33,411 nt of DNA, taken from contig RFSE01000047.1 in assembly GCA_009924135.1 (NCBI GenBank), positions 1 through 33,411 of the forward strand, read 5' to 3'. A program made the translations under genes and the position numbers. Shown one piece after another: positions 8,670 through 16,388 of this stretch. The DNA is from Pseudomonadota bacterium (GTDB lineage Bacteria; Verrucomicrobiota; Verrucomicrobiia; Limisphaerales; SXTU01). Position 1 is the first letter of the stretch. Every line of letters begins with the position of its first letter. A model generated the notes under the pieces. That model was not told the origin of the DNA and searched no databases. It worked only from the letters and a program-made list of their open reading frames with translations.

Positions 8670-9455
8670 ATGCCCCCAATCAAGCTGCCCTTCAAACTCA
8701 CGCGCCGACGCTGGCTGCTCGGCCTGGGGCTGGGCTTGCCGGTGGTCGTGGCGGGGGACGCCGTGGCGCTCGAACCCAGCTGGCTGCGCGTCTGCCACGT
8801 GCGGCTCGCGAAGGATCAGCCTACTCATCGCATCGTCCACTTCACCGACGTGCATCACAAAGGTGACCGACGGTTCCTCGAAGCGGTGGTCCGCCAGATC
8901 AACGACCTCCAGCCGGACTTCGCCTGTTTCACCGGCGACCTGATTGAAGAAGCCAGCCACCTGAAGGAGGCGCTGGAGGTGCTCCGGCAGATTCGCGTTC
9001 CGCTCTATGGCGTGCCCGGCAACCACGACTATTGGGCCAAGGTGGACTTCAGGTTGATGACCGAAGCCTTCAAAGCCACTGGCGGCGCCTGGCTGATGGA
9101 TGAAACCGCCCGCACCGTGGACGGCAAATGCACTATTACCGGCCTGACCTGTCAGAGCGGCCACCGCCCAGTGCCGGTGCGGGACACTCGCAACGTGTTG
9201 CTCGTCCATTATCCGGCCTGGGTGAAGCGCTTTCAGGGAGCGCGCTTCGACGTGACCCTGGCAGGCCACTCGCATGGCGGGCAGGTGCGGCTGCCGTTCT
9301 ATGGCCCCCTAGTCACCCCATGGGGCGTGGACGAATACGACTGGGGTCTGTTCGGGACAAAGACCGGGCCACTCTACGTGAACGCCGGCATCGGCTGGTT
9401 CTACCTCAACGTCCGTTTCCGCTGCCGGCCGGAGATCACCCTGCTCGAAATCTGA
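8670..9455 (+). CDS. Exported metallophosphoesterase, YkuE-like
   Basis: This 261-residue protein is a calcineurin-like phosphoesterase of the YkuE-type group. Motifs in order: HFTDVHH (Asp60, His62), FTGDLIE (Asp90), GVPGNHDYW (Asn118, His119), LVHYP and LAGHSHGGQV. The end INAGIG-like VNAGIGWFYLNVRFRCRPEI is a typical closure. The N-terminus LTRRRWLLGLGLGLPVVVAG looks like a twin-arginine signal or anchor, implying an extracytoplasmic site. ATG at 8670 was chosen because it puts the RRRW motif at residues 12-15; an in-frame ATG at 8586 would add 28 uncharacteristic residues. Some family members act on undecaprenyl or lipid phosphates; the substrate here is unknown. Confidence 0.9.
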   Translation: MPPIKLPFKLTRRRWLLGLGLGLPVVVAGDAVALEPSWLRVCHVRLAKDQPTHRIVHFTDVHHKGDRRFLEAVVRQINDLQPDFACFTGDLIEEASHLKEALEVLRQIRVPLYGVPGNHDYWAKVDFRLMTEAFKATGGAWLMDETARTVDGKCTITGLTCQSGHRPVPVRDTRNVLLVHYPAWVKRFQGARFDVTLAGHSHGGQVRLPFYGPLVTPWGVDEYDWGLFGTKTGPLYVNAGIGWFYLNVRFRCRPEITLLEI

Positions 9456-9460
9456 CGGGG

Positions 9461-9507
9461 GGAAAGAAAACGGGCGGTACGTGACTCCCTTGAGTCAAGA
9501 CCGCCCG
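9461..9507 (-). terminator. Rho-independent terminator between convergent genes
   Basis: Stem cgggcggt (9471-9478) pairs with accgcccg (9500-9507), with an additional tgact/agtca pair in the loop. On the minus strand the stem is followed by TTTTCTTTCC, so it serves the small gene ending at 9541. Confidence 0.8.
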
Positions 9508-9540
9508 CTGAAAACTCTACGGCCAGTTTGCCGCCGAAAC

Positions 9541-9837
9541 TTACGCGCCCTTCTTCGCCTCGAATTCCAGTGCTTTCTCGAGTGACGCGTGCGCGGCATT
9601 CACATCTTTCAGCGCCTGGACCTTGTGCCCGCCAAAGTCATGCGGAGCCTTCTCCAGATGAAGTTTGACCGCCTTGAGTTCCCTCAGGGCATGATGGATG
9701 GGACCTTCGCCCTCTTTGCCCTTGCCCTTGCCCTTGCCTTCGGCCGCTTCCGCAGCAGTACCGGACTGGAGGGCAACCGGCAGGGCCAAAGCCGCGCCGA
9801 ACAACGCAGAACGACGATTTAACGATGAGGTTTTCAT
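9541..9837 (-). CDS. Small exported helical protein with a GK-repeat linker
   Basis: This 98-residue protein starts MKTSSLNRRSALFGAALALP, a twin-arginine-like signal, and continues into a Gly/Lys run (EGKGKGKGKEGEG). The remainder is predicted helical with spaced His residues: IHHALRELKAVKLHLEKA, HDFGGHKVQALKDV and AHASLEKALEF. This looks like a short periplasmic helical hairpin with heptad-like spacing. The family is not assigned here; the H-D-F-G-G-H motif is a useful search handle. ATG at 9837 was preferred over an upstream TTG at 9852 because it gives a proper signal start. The gene stands alone with its own terminator. Confidence 0.75.
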   Translation of the reverse strand: MKTSSLNRRSALFGAALALPVALQSGTAAEAAEGKGKGKGKEGEGPIHHALRELKAVKLHLEKAPHDFGGHKVQALKDVNAAHASLEKALEFEAKKGA

Positions 9838-9939
9838 GAGGTTTTTGAGCAATCGGTTGTCTATCCATGAGACAGACTAGGCCGGGGTGAGAAAGGTTAC
9901 GCTGAACCAGGCCGCCTCTGTGTTAGCACCCGCACTCCC

Positions 9940-11238
9940 TCAATCCGCTTCCAGCCGGATTGATGCCGACCTGCCGTGTGCGTCCAAGCCTTCCAGCTCC
10001 GCAAACTTCTGCACGCTGCGCAGGGCCTTTTTCAGCGCCGGTTTCGCGTATTCCACCACGCTCGTACGACGCTGGAACTGGTCCACGGTGAGCCCCGCGA
10101 AGGAGCGGCCCGCACCGCCGGTGGGCAACGTGTGGCTCGGGCCGGCCACGTAATCCCCCAGCACCGTCGGCGACCAGCCACCCAGGAAAAGCGCGCCCGC
10201 CGTCGTGATCTGCTCCACGGCCTGCTGCTGCTGGCGGATCATCACTTCGCAATGCTCCGGCGCAAGCCGGTTCACGAGCGCGATGCCATCGGCCAAAGTC
10301 TTCACCTGGATGCCCCAGCCGTTGTTGGCCAGCGCCTTGGTGATGAACTCGCGCCGGGCCAGCTTCGGCAGTTGCCGGGCGATTTCCTTCTCCGTGGCCT
10401 TGATGATCTTGGCCGACGTCGTCACGAGCCAGACACGCTCATGGCCGGAGCCGTGTTCCGCCTGCGCGAGGAGGTCGGCGGCGATGAACTTCGGGTTGGC
10501 CGAATCATCCGCCAGCACCAGCACCTCGCTGGGACCAGGCAGCAGGTCAATGGCGACGTGACCAACGAGCAGACGCTTGGCCGCGACGACATAGGCATTG
10601 CCCGGACCGAAAACCTTTTGTACCGGCCGGATGGTCGCGGTGCCGAATGCCAGCGCGGCGACGGCCTGCGCCCCGCCGGCCTTGTAAATCTCCGTCGCCC
10701 CCGCCACGCGGGCGGCGAACAGCAGTGCCGGGTTCACCGAGCCATCGCGGCCCGGCGGCGTGCAAACCACGATCTCGCGGCAGCCCGCCACACGCGCCAA
10801 CGTAATGGTCATCAGCGCGGTCGAAACCAGCGGCGCGGTGCCGCCGGGGATGTAAATGCCCACGCGTTCAAACCCATCGAACTTCTCGCCGACCGCCGCA
10901 CCGTGCGAATTGCGCGTCTGCCAGTTCTTCCGCAGGGATTTCTTGGCAAACACGGCGATGTTCTTCTCCGCCTCGGTGACGGCGGCGCGGAGCGAATCAT
11001 CAGCGGCCAGCGACGCACTGAAAATTTCCGCCTGCGAGACGGCTATTTGTTCGGCGGTGAGCTGCGCACCATCGAAACGCCCGGTCAGCTCCAGCAAAGC
11101 CGCATCGCCGCGCTCACGCACGGCGGCCACGATGCTGCGCGCGCGCTCCTCAACCACCGGATCAAACAGGCTGGAAGCCGCCGCGAGCTGCTCCAGCCGG
11201 GCGGCGAAATCCTTGTCAGAAAACTTCAGGACGTTCAT
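9940..11238 (-). CDS. hisD: Histidinol dehydrogenase
   Basis: This 432-residue enzyme catalyses the last two oxidation steps of histidine biosynthesis, L-histidinol to L-histidine, using NAD and a zinc ion. Recognisable segments are GIYIPGGTAPLVSTALM, the signature stretch around GPGNAYVVAAKRLL, DLLPGPSEVLVLAD, QAEHGSGHERVWLV with zinc-binding and catalytic residues, LAPEHCEVM and GAGRSFAGLTVDQFQRR. Length is that of the family. No other his gene is adjacent in the window. The promoter at 11247-11275 ends only 8 nt before the ATG, so the message may be leaderless. Downstream is the gap before the small exported protein. Confidence 0.97.
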   Translation of the reverse strand: MNVLKFSDKDFAARLEQLAAASSLFDPVVEERARSIVAAVRERGDAALLELTGRFDGAQLTAEQIAVSQAEIFSASLAADDSLRAAVTEAEKNIAVFAKKSLRKNWQTRNSHGAAVGEKFDGFERVGIYIPGGTAPLVSTALMTITLARVAGCREIVVCTPPGRDGSVNPALLFAARVAGATEIYKAGGAQAVAALAFGTATIRPVQKVFGPGNAYVVAAKRLLVGHVAIDLLPGPSEVLVLADDSANPKFIAADLLAQAEHGSGHERVWLVTTSAKIIKATEKEIARQLPKLARREFITKALANNGWGIQVKTLADGIALVNRLAPEHCEVMIRQQQQAVEQITTAGALFLGGWSPTVLGDYVAGPSHTLPTGGAGRSFAGLTVDQFQRRTSVVEYAKPALKKALRSVQKFAELEGLDAHGRSASIRLEAD

Positions 11239-11246
11239 GCGCGGCG

Positions 11247-11275
11247 AGGCTACGAGGTGGGCTGCGGAAAGTCAA
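11247..11275 (-). promoter_or_regulatory. Predicted hisD promoter, -10 box 8 nt from the start codon
   Basis: TTGACT (11275-11270), 17-bp spacer, TAGCCT (11252-11247), then 8 nt to ATG. The sequence TAGCCTCGCCGC next to the start recurs exactly at the symporter gene (12919). Transcription would begin within a few bases of the start codon. Confidence 0.6.
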
Positions 11276-11400
11276 AAGCGCGGGATGATGTGCGGGGATG
11301 GGGTCAAAGCACGACAGGTTGCATCCCAATGTCATGCAGGTGTTATCCCAATCGCGGAAACGGTTTGATGAAAAGTGGCGTCCCGTACTCCGTCGCCGTT

Positions 11401-11530
11401 CTCCCTCACCCCGGCCCTCTCCCGCTGGGAGAGGGAGAAACTTCGGCCGCCTTCGACCAAGCGCGCCCCTTGCAACCAAGCCTGGCTACCGGGCTCCCTC
11501 TCCCAGCGGGAGAGGGCCGGGGTGAGGGAG
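11401..11530. repeat. Perfect 37-bp inverted repeat in a gene-free gap
   Basis: The arms at 11401-11437 (starting ctccctcaccccggccctct) and 11494-11530 are exact reverse complements over 37 bp, with a 56-bp loop. Each arm also contains a smaller hairpin (ctctcccgctgggagag). It is the main content of the 11239-11652 gap, where no other gene is supported. The same arm sequence is found inside the permease gene at 608-630 and 717-741. Confidence 0.9.
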
Positions 11531-11652
11531 AGCGGCCGCCCTGTTCTGTACGCTGCCTTTTGTTAAAACACTTCCACGGTTGGAATAACGCCGGCAAAAA
11601 ACTGAGTTGCGCCCGCCGCTGCGCGGATTCAGTTTGAAACGAAGCACGCCCG

Positions 11653-11889
11653 ATGAAGACGCACACCTGGAACGAAACTTTTGAAGAACGCCTCGTGGCC
11701 TACACGCAGGAGGTGGATGGGCGTTTCATCGTCATTGAGCATGTCCCGGCCCGCGTCTGCCGCGAGACGGGCGAGCAGCTTTTTGGCCCGGAAACCGTCA
11801 GCCGGCTTCAGGCCATCATTCAATCGCGCCTCAAGCCGGGGCGGGTCATTGAAACCCCGGTCTATGAATTCACCGCCCAGGCGGCGTGA
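11653..11889 (+). CDS. YgiT/MqsA-N-like protein lacking zinc cysteines
   Basis: This 78-residue protein matches the core of the YgiT-type (MqsA N-terminal) antitoxin-like zinc-finger family: a strand pair ending in GRFIVIEHVPARVC, then GEQLFGPETVSRLQ and the closing VIETPVYEF. In the family an N-terminal CxxC and a second CxxCGE bind zinc. Here the N-terminal pair is absent (MKTHTWNETFEERLV) and the second reads CRETGE, leaving one Cys. The usual partner toxin (MqsR or DUF4258 type) is not found upstream, where a repeat lies. It is either a zinc-independent family member or a decaying orphan. Confidence 0.7.
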   Translation: MKTHTWNETFEERLVAYTQEVDGRFIVIEHVPARVCRETGEQLFGPETVSRLQAIIQSRLKPGRVIETPVYEFTAQAA

Positions 11890-11924
11890 TTCATGGTTCA
11901 CGGGGGATAAACGGAGAACTTTCT

Positions 11925-12821
11925 TCAGCTCGCAAAAATCTTCGTCATGCGGTCGGACAAGTCCTTCAAACCCTCGGGCGAGCCGCCGCCGCCCTGCTCG
12001 GCAATGCCCCAGCCGGTGTAGCCGATCTTGTCCAGCGCGGCCATGATGGCGGGCCAGTTGTTCGTGCCTTCGAGGAATTTCACGCCAAAGCCCGCGCCCG
12101 CGCCCTTCTCGTCGCGGAGCTTGGTGCTGTATTCCTTGATGTGCAGTTTCAGGATGCGCTTGCCGATGACGGGAATCCACTCCTCCGCCGGGCTGTAACG
12201 GCCCACGTTGCCGATGTCGAAGTGCCAGCCCACCCACTCGCTGTTGATCGCATCCAGCAGGTCCACCGCCTGCTGCGGCTTGGTGACGAAGTTGTTCCAG
12301 ACGTTCTCAATGGCGATCTTCACGCCGAGGTCCTTGGCGACCGGTGCGGCCTTCTTGATCTCCTCGACGCAGCGCTTGAAGCAATCCTCATAGGGCACCT
12401 TGTCGTTCACCACGCCCGGCACGAGCAGCACGCTCGTGGCACCGTAGGCTTTCGCGTCTTCCAGCGAGAGGATCAAGCCATCGTAGCCGATTTTACGCGT
12501 TCCCTCGTCGGGTGCGGAGAGGGGCTTGGCCCAGTGCGAATGACAGCAGACGCTCGCGGCCTTGAGACCGGTTTCCTTGAGGGCGGCGATCACGTCCTCC
12601 CGGTTCATCGCGCCCATCGGCTCGACACCGAGGAAGCCGGCTTCCTTGACCTGCTTCATCTTTTCGAGCACGGAACCCTTCACGCCCACGGTGCTCCACA
12701 TGATGGCTTTCTTCACGTCGCGGGCCTTGCCATCCGCAAAGGCGGCGGGCGTAAAGCTGGCAACAGCCGTGGCGGCGGCAAGAGTGTGGGCGAAATGGCG
12801 GCGGGATAAGGGCTGGCTCAT
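11925..12821 (-). CDS. Tat-exported sugar phosphate isomerase/epimerase-like TIM barrel
   Basis: This 298-residue protein is a xylose-isomerase-like TIM barrel of the hydroxypyruvate isomerase/AP-endonuclease-2 family. The N-terminus [19 protein letters not shown] carries a twin-arginine signal (SRRHF), so it should act outside the cytoplasm, as often seen for such proteins in Verrucomicrobiota and Planctomycetota. Metal-site strands are visible: [10 protein letters not shown] (Glu), [12 protein letters not shown] (His/Asp), LKLHIKEY (His), and [10 protein letters not shown] (Glu). ATG at 12821 was chosen because it starts the signal; 31 extra upstream residues are uncharacteristic. It is divergent from the symporter gene. 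The sugar substrate is unknown. Confidence 0.9.
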   Translation of the reverse strand: MSQPLSRRHFAHTLAAATAVASFTPAAFADGKARDVKKAIMWSTVGVKGSVLEKMKQVKEAGFLGVEPMGAMNREDVIAALKETGLKAASVCCHSHWAKPLSAPDEGTRKIGYDGLILSLEDAKAYGATSVLLVPGVVNDKVPYEDCFKRCVEEIKKAAPVAKDLGVKIAIENVWNNFVTKPQQAVDLLDAINSEWVGWHFDIGNVGRYSPAEEWIPVIGKRILKLHIKEYSTKLRDEKGAGAGFGVKFLEGTNNWPAIMAALDKIGYTGWGIAEQGGGGSPEGLKDLSDRMTKIFAS

Positions 12822-12895
12822 AATGGTGTTATCAGTGCTGGGCACCAGAGTTGGAAACCGCCGGGCCGCGCGCAATTCAAATGTGCTGGCGGCAA

Positions 12896-12924
12896 TTGCA
12901 CCGGGAGCGGGCACCCGCTAGCCT
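12896..12924 (+). promoter_or_regulatory. Predicted promoter of the symporter gene, abutting the start
   Basis: TTGCAC (12896-12901), 17-bp spacer, TAGCCT (12919-12924), then 8 nt to the TTG start at 12933. The -10 box and the next six bases are identical to those of hisD. Confidence 0.55.
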
Positions 12925-12932
12925 CGCCGCAC

Positions 12933-14240
12933 TTGAACACGCCTGCCAACACCGTACCTGCCGCGCCCACACCCTGGTATCGCATCCTTTACGTGCAGGT
13001 GCTGCTGGCCGTCGCTCTGGGCATCGCAGTGGGCTGGCTCGAACCCAAGTTTGGCGAGTCGCTCAAACCCCTGGGCGACGGGTTCATCAAGCTGGTGAAG
13101 ATGATGATCGCGCCGATCATCTTCTGCACGGTGGTCCACGGCATCGCCTCGATGCGTGACCTGCGCCAGCTCGGCCGCGTGGGGATCAAGACGCTGTTCT
13201 ACTTCGAAATCGTTTCCACGCTCGCCCTCGTGATCGGGCTGGTGGTGGTGAACTGGCTCCGGCCGGGCGCGGGTTTCAACATGGACCCGGCGGCGCTCGA
13301 TCCGGAGGTGGCGAAGGGTTTTGCGAAGCGGGCCGAGGGACAAACGTTCACCGCCTTTCTGTTGAACATCATCCCCACGACGCTCTTCGACGCGTTCGTC
13401 ACGGGCGATCTGCTCCAGGTGCTGCTGGTTTCAACGTTCACCGCCTTCGCCATCTCCGCGCTGGCCGAGCCGCATCGGGTCGCGGCGTTGAGCGCCATCG
13501 AACGCGGTTCGGAGATCTTCTTCGGCATCATGCGGCTGGTGGTGAAGTTCGCGCCTGTGGGTGCCTTCGGCGCGATGGCCTTCACGGTGGGAAAGTACGG
13601 GCCCGAGGCGCTGGGCAAGCTCGCCCAGTTGATGGCCGGGTTCTATGCCACGGCAGCCGTCTTTGTCTTCGTGGTGCTGGGCGGCATCGCGGCGGCGTGC
13701 GGGTTTTCGATCTTCCGTTTCCTCGCGTTCATCAAGGAGGAACTGCTCCTCGTGCTGGGCACCAGTTCTTCCGAAACTGCGCTTCCGGGCATGATCCAGA
13801 AAATGCGCCGGCTGGGCTGCTCGCAGGCCACCGTCGGCCTCGTCATCCCGACCGGCTACAGTTTCAATCTCGATGGCACGAACATCTACATGACCATGGC
13901 GGCCGTGTTCCTCGCGCAGGCCACGAACACGCCGCTCGATCTCCGCGAGCAGATCACGCTCCTGCTGGTGGCGATGGTGTCATCGAAGGGCTCCAGCGGC
14001 GTGACGGGCGCGGGCTTTGTGACGCTGGCGGCCACGCTGGCCGTGGTGCCGAAGGTGCCCATCGCGTCACTGGCCCTGCTGGTGGGCATTGACCGGTTCA
14101 TGAGCGAGTGCCGCGCGATTACGAACCTCATCGGCAACGGCGTGGCCACGGTGGTCATCAGCCGGTGGGAACGGGAAGTGACCCCGGAAACCCTGCGGAA
14201 GAATCTTGCCCCCGTAGGAGACGACGTGAGGAGTCTCTGA
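12933..14240 (+). CDS. Dicarboxylate/amino acid:cation symporter (DctA/GltP family)
   Basis: This 435-residue inner-membrane protein belongs to the DAACS family, which imports C4-dicarboxylates or acidic amino acids with Na+ or H+. The first helix begins [18 protein letters not shown]. Hairpin 1 has the Ser-rich motif [13 protein letters not shown], transmembrane segment 7 has [11 protein letters not shown] (family NMDGT-like), hairpin 2 has [15 protein letters not shown], and segment 8 has [19 protein letters not shown] with the substrate-contacting Asp/Arg/Asn region. The start is a TTG at 12933, 8 nt after a -10 box. Its last nine residues (PVGDDVRSL) and stop are encoded by one arm of a dispersed inverted repeat. 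Substrate (dicarboxylate versus glutamate/aspartate) is not resolved. Confidence 0.94.
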   Translation: MNTPANTVPAAPTPWYRILYVQVLLAVALGIAVGWLEPKFGESLKPLGDGFIKLVKMMIAPIIFCTVVHGIASMRDLRQLGRVGIKTLFYFEIVSTLALVIGLVVVNWLRPGAGFNMDPAALDPEVAKGFAKRAEGQTFTAFLLNIIPTTLFDAFVTGDLLQVLLVSTFTAFAISALAEPHRVAALSAIERGSEIFFGIMRLVVKFAPVGAFGAMAFTVGKYGPEALGKLAQLMAGFYATAAVFVFVVLGGIAAACGFSIFRFLAFIKEELLLVLGTSSSETALPGMIQKMRRLGCSQATVGLVIPTGYSFNLDGTNIYMTMAAVFLAQATNTPLDLREQITLLLVAMVSSKGSSGVTGAGFVTLAATLAVVPKVPIASLALLVGIDRFMSECRAITNLIGNGVATVVISRWEREVTPETLRKNLAPVGDDVRSL

Positions 14241-14295
14241 CGTTTATTTAAACTCCGCTGTTTAGGTGGAGACTCCTTACGTCGTCACCTACGGG
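14211..14295. repeat. Inverted repeat forming the symporter gene end
   Basis: Arms at 14211-14237 (cccgtaggagacgacgtgag...) and 14269-14295 match as reverse complements at 25 of 27 positions, with a 31-bp loop. The left arm encodes the last codons and the TGA of the symporter; the right arm ends 8 bp before the lpxD stop on the other strand. It could act as a bidirectional terminator-like hairpin, though it lacks clear T tracts. Confidence 0.9.
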
Positions 14296-14302
14296 AGCGG
14301 CG

Positions 14303-15322
14303 CTACTTCTTCTGCTCTGCGACCTGCTTCTCCAACTCCTTCACGCGCCGAAGCAACTCCGGCAGTTGTTGGAGCGCCACCCACTGGCGCTTGGTCGAGC
14401 GATCAGGTTGTGCAGGGGAGCCGAGCCATTTTTCCCCGTCAGGGATGTCATGCATCACGCCGGATTGCGCGGCGATGGTGACCTGGTTGCCAATCTTGAG
14501 ATGGCCCGCCAGCCCGACCTGGCCGCCGAGCACGACGTAGTTGCCCAGCTTGGTGCTGCCCGCGATGCCGGTCTGCGAAACAACGATGCAGTGCTCGCCC
14601 ATCTGCACGTTGTGGGCGATTTGCACGAGGTTGTCCACTTTCGTGCCTTTGCCAATGACCGTCGGGCCAATCGCTCCCCGGTCCACCGTCACATTCGCGC
14701 CCAGCTCCACATCGTCACCGATGACGACGTGCCCCACTTGCAGCACCTTGTGGTGAACGCCCGCGTCAAACACATAGCCAAAACCGTCCGAACCGATGAC
14801 GCAACCGGCATGGAGCCGCACGCGTTTGCCAACCTGGGTACGCGCGTAGAGCACCGCGTTGGGAAACAGCTTCGAATCTTCGCCCACGACGCAGTTTTCG
14901 CCGAGATGGTTCCCGCCCATCAACACCGCCCGGGCCTCGATGCGGCAGTGCTCGCCGATGACGCAGTGCGGCCCGATGTAGGCCGAGTCATCCACCCGCG
15001 CGGTCTTGGGGATCACGGCCGTCGGATGACGCTGGCCCTCCAGCACGGGTTCGGCAAAGAAGAGCGGCAGGACCTTCGCGAAGGCCAGCCGGGCGTTCTT
15101 CACCCGGATGAGCGTCTTGGTCGCGGACTTGCGGTCGCCGGCCACGAGGATGGCCGTGGCGGCACTGGCCTCGGCGGCGGCGAAGTAGGCGTCCGTCTCG
15201 GCGAACGTCAGGTCGCCGCGCTTGGCGGTATCGGCCGGGGCGAACCCGGTGATGAGCGGCGTGGGGTCACCAAGGACTTCCCCGCGAACGTGTTTGGCGA
15301 TGTCAGCAATGGTGTGGGGCAT
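14303..15322 (-). CDS. lpxD: UDP-3-O-(3-hydroxyacyl)glucosamine N-acyltransferase
   Basis: This 339-residue enzyme performs the third step of lipid A synthesis, adding a hydroxyacyl chain from ACP to the amine of UDP-3-O-acylglucosamine; it implies a lipopolysaccharide outer membrane. The N-terminal uridine-binding domain (1-100) is followed by a left-handed beta helix of hexapeptide repeats (for example IGPHCVIGEHCRIEARAVL), with IGSDGFGYVF near 176-185 and the catalytic His237 in QIAHNVQMG. A C-terminal helical tail ends the protein (ELLRRVKELEKQVAEQKK). The start lies 14 nt after the hicA stop, so it may be read through from panD-hicB-hicA. No fabZ or lpxA neighbour is present. Confidence 0.97.
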   Translation of the reverse strand: MPHTIADIAKHVRGEVLGDPTPLITGFAPADTAKRGDLTFAETDAYFAAAEASAATAILVAGDRKSATKTLIRVKNARLAFAKVLPLFFAEPVLEGQRHPTAVIPKTARVDDSAYIGPHCVIGEHCRIEARAVLMGGNHLGENCVVGEDSKLFPNAVLYARTQVGKRVRLHAGCVIGSDGFGYVFDAGVHHKVLQVGHVVIGDDVELGANVTVDRGAIGPTVIGKGTKVDNLVQIAHNVQMGEHCIVVSQTGIAGSTKLGNYVVLGGQVGLAGHLKIGNQVTIAAQSGVMHDIPDGEKWLGSPAQPDRSTKRQWVALQQLPELLRRVKELEKQVAEQKK

Positions 15323-15336
15323 TTCGATATCGTATT

Positions 15337-15552
15337 TCAGCTTAGACTATCCCACTGGCTCTGGCTTACGCGAGCCTGGGCAAGAATTCGTTTCATCAAG
15401 GACCAGTCAACGTCTCCCTCGTGCGGGTTGGGAATCGTCAGCCGACGCCCGTCCTTGACTAGAAAGGGATCTTTGCCGCGCTGCCACGGACCGTCCCATC
15501 CCAGTTGGCGAAACCGTCTGACCAGTTCGCGATGCTTGATGGGCTTGGGCAT
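15337..15552 (-). CDS. hicA: HicA-type toxin with Asp at the usual His position
   Basis: This 71-residue protein has the small double-stranded-RNA-binding-like fold of HicA mRNA interferases. It begins MPKPIKHRELVRRFRQLGWD and continues with the conserved LTIPNPHEGDV and LMKRILAQARVS segments. In active HicA proteins a His in the G-(K/S)-H-x-F/Y motif is essential for RNA cleavage; here the motif reads RGKDPFLV with Asp28 (codon GAT), a single-base difference from a His codon. The gene follows hicB and precedes lpxD by 14 nt on the same strand. It may be an inactivated toxin kept in the operon, or the catalytic position may be replaced functionally. Confidence 0.85.
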   Translation of the reverse strand: MPKPIKHRELVRRFRQLGWDGPWQRGKDPFLVKDGRRLTIPNPHEGDVDWSLMKRILAQARVSQSQWDSLS

Positions 15553-15811
15553 GCACGAGCGGGCGGCTTGAACGCTTGCCGGCAGGCCGATTGAGGTTCA
15601 CTCCTCCCACTACCGGCAGCTTGTGACCGAGTTGCAACCCGAGGAGCAACCAGTCTTCCAGTGTGCTCTGCAACTCCGCCCGGCAGGCCTCCAGCGTCCG
15701 GGCCTGCGCCCATAGCCCGTCGCAACCCGGGATGGACCCAAAATAACGCCCGTCCTCCATCAACTCATAGTGCGCCTTCGCCATGGCACGTTGAATGTAA
15801 GTCGTGAGCAT
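15407..15811 (-). CDS. hicB: HicB-type antitoxin with a long overlap into hicA
   Basis: The first about 75 residues match HicB: MLTTYIQRAMAKAHYELMED, then GRYFGSIPGCDGLWAQARTLEACRAEL-like family order, with LEDWLLLGLQLGHKLPVVGGV closing the partial RNase H fold. HicB of this type normally stops about here, but the frame continues without a stop for another 50-60 residues of Arg/Ser/Pro-rich sequence, overlapping 146 nt of hicA in another frame (134 residues in total). The extension looks like out-of-frame hicA sequence, so the native stop was probably lost. HicB neutralises HicA and can repress the operon. It begins 42 bp after panD. Confidence 0.8.
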   Translation of the reverse strand: MLTTYIQRAMAKAHYELMEDGRYFGSIPGCDGLWAQARTLEACRAELQSTLEDWLLLGLQLGHKLPVVGGVNLNRPAGKRSSRPLVHAQAHQASRTGQTVSPTGMGRSVAARQRSLSSQGRASADDSQPARGRR

Positions 15812-15853
15812 GGCGGCAAGTTAACGGAGGCAGTCCGGCAAGTCGAGCGGCGG

Positions 15854-16216
15854 CTACTTTCCCCGCGTGTCCACCACGACGTTCTTCTCGCCCAGCACGA
15901 TGACGTTCGGCTCCCAGCCGCGCGCCTGGATGGCATCCACCTCGGTGAAGCTCATGATGGTCAGCTTGTCGCCCATCTCGCCGAGATGCGCGACCGCGCC
16001 ATTGAGTTCAATGACCCCGGTGCCGCGCGCGCCCTCGATCGCGTAGGTCTCCCAGCGTTTGCCGTTGGCGAGGTTGCCACAGAGGATGCGCTCGTACGGA
16101 AACAGGCCGGCCTGCTCCATGAGGTCGGCCGCAATGGTGAGGCTGCCCTCGTAGTGGAGCGACGCCCCGGTGACCGTGGCGCGGTGAATCTTCGATTTCA
16201 GGACGTGAACAAGCAT
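15854..16216 (-). CDS. panD: Aspartate 1-decarboxylase
   Basis: This 120-residue pyruvoyl enzyme converts L-aspartate to beta-alanine for pantothenate and CoA synthesis. The proenzyme cleaves itself between Gly24 and Ser25 in HYEGSLTI, Ser25 becoming the pyruvoyl group; the motif is intact. Other landmarks are SKIHRATVT at the N-terminus and GTGVIELNGAVAHLGEMGD. Length fits. The gene is followed on the same strand by hicB, hicA and lpxD. Another CoA pathway gene, coaD, lies elsewhere in the window at 22500. Confidence 0.97.
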   Translation of the reverse strand: MLVHVLKSKIHRATVTGASLHYEGSLTIAADLMEQAGLFPYERILCGNLANGKRWETYAIEGARGTGVIELNGAVAHLGEMGDKLTIMSFTEVDAIQARGWEPNVIVLGEKNVVVDTRGK

Positions 16217-16234
16217 GGTCAGAATGTTGAACTA

Positions 16235-16303
16235 CGAATGGCGAAAGTCGAATCGGTTGGCCGGTGCGGAGGATTTGCCCACCCAATTCGCCGTTCGCCG
16301 TTT
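16235..16303. repeat. Degenerate inverted repeat upstream of the Gfo/Idh gene
   Basis: acgaatggcgaaagtcgaat at 16235-16254 and aattcgccgttcgccgttt at 16285-16303 form imperfect inverted arms made of a 7-bp gaatggc-like unit. The same unit is tandemly repeated inside the permease gene at 466-499. Confidence 0.6.
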
Positions 16304-16315
16304 CCAAGTCGTTGT

Positions 16316-16344
16316 TTGACTTGAAAAACGGCTCGCAATATAAA
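16316..16344 (+). promoter_or_regulatory. Predicted sigma-70-type promoter of the Gfo/Idh gene
   Basis: TTGACT (16316-16321), a 17-bp spacer and TATAAA (16339-16344) are close to the sigma-70 consensus. The start codon is 44 bp downstream at 16389. Confidence 0.7.
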
Positions 16345-16388
16345 GGGTCCCGTTAGCAACACAACACTCGATTCAACTGGATTTTTGC

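Noticed and set aside
9976-11637. A 553-codon plus-strand open frame
   Set aside because: It is the mirror frame of hisD and runs into a palindromic repeat; no recognisable domain.
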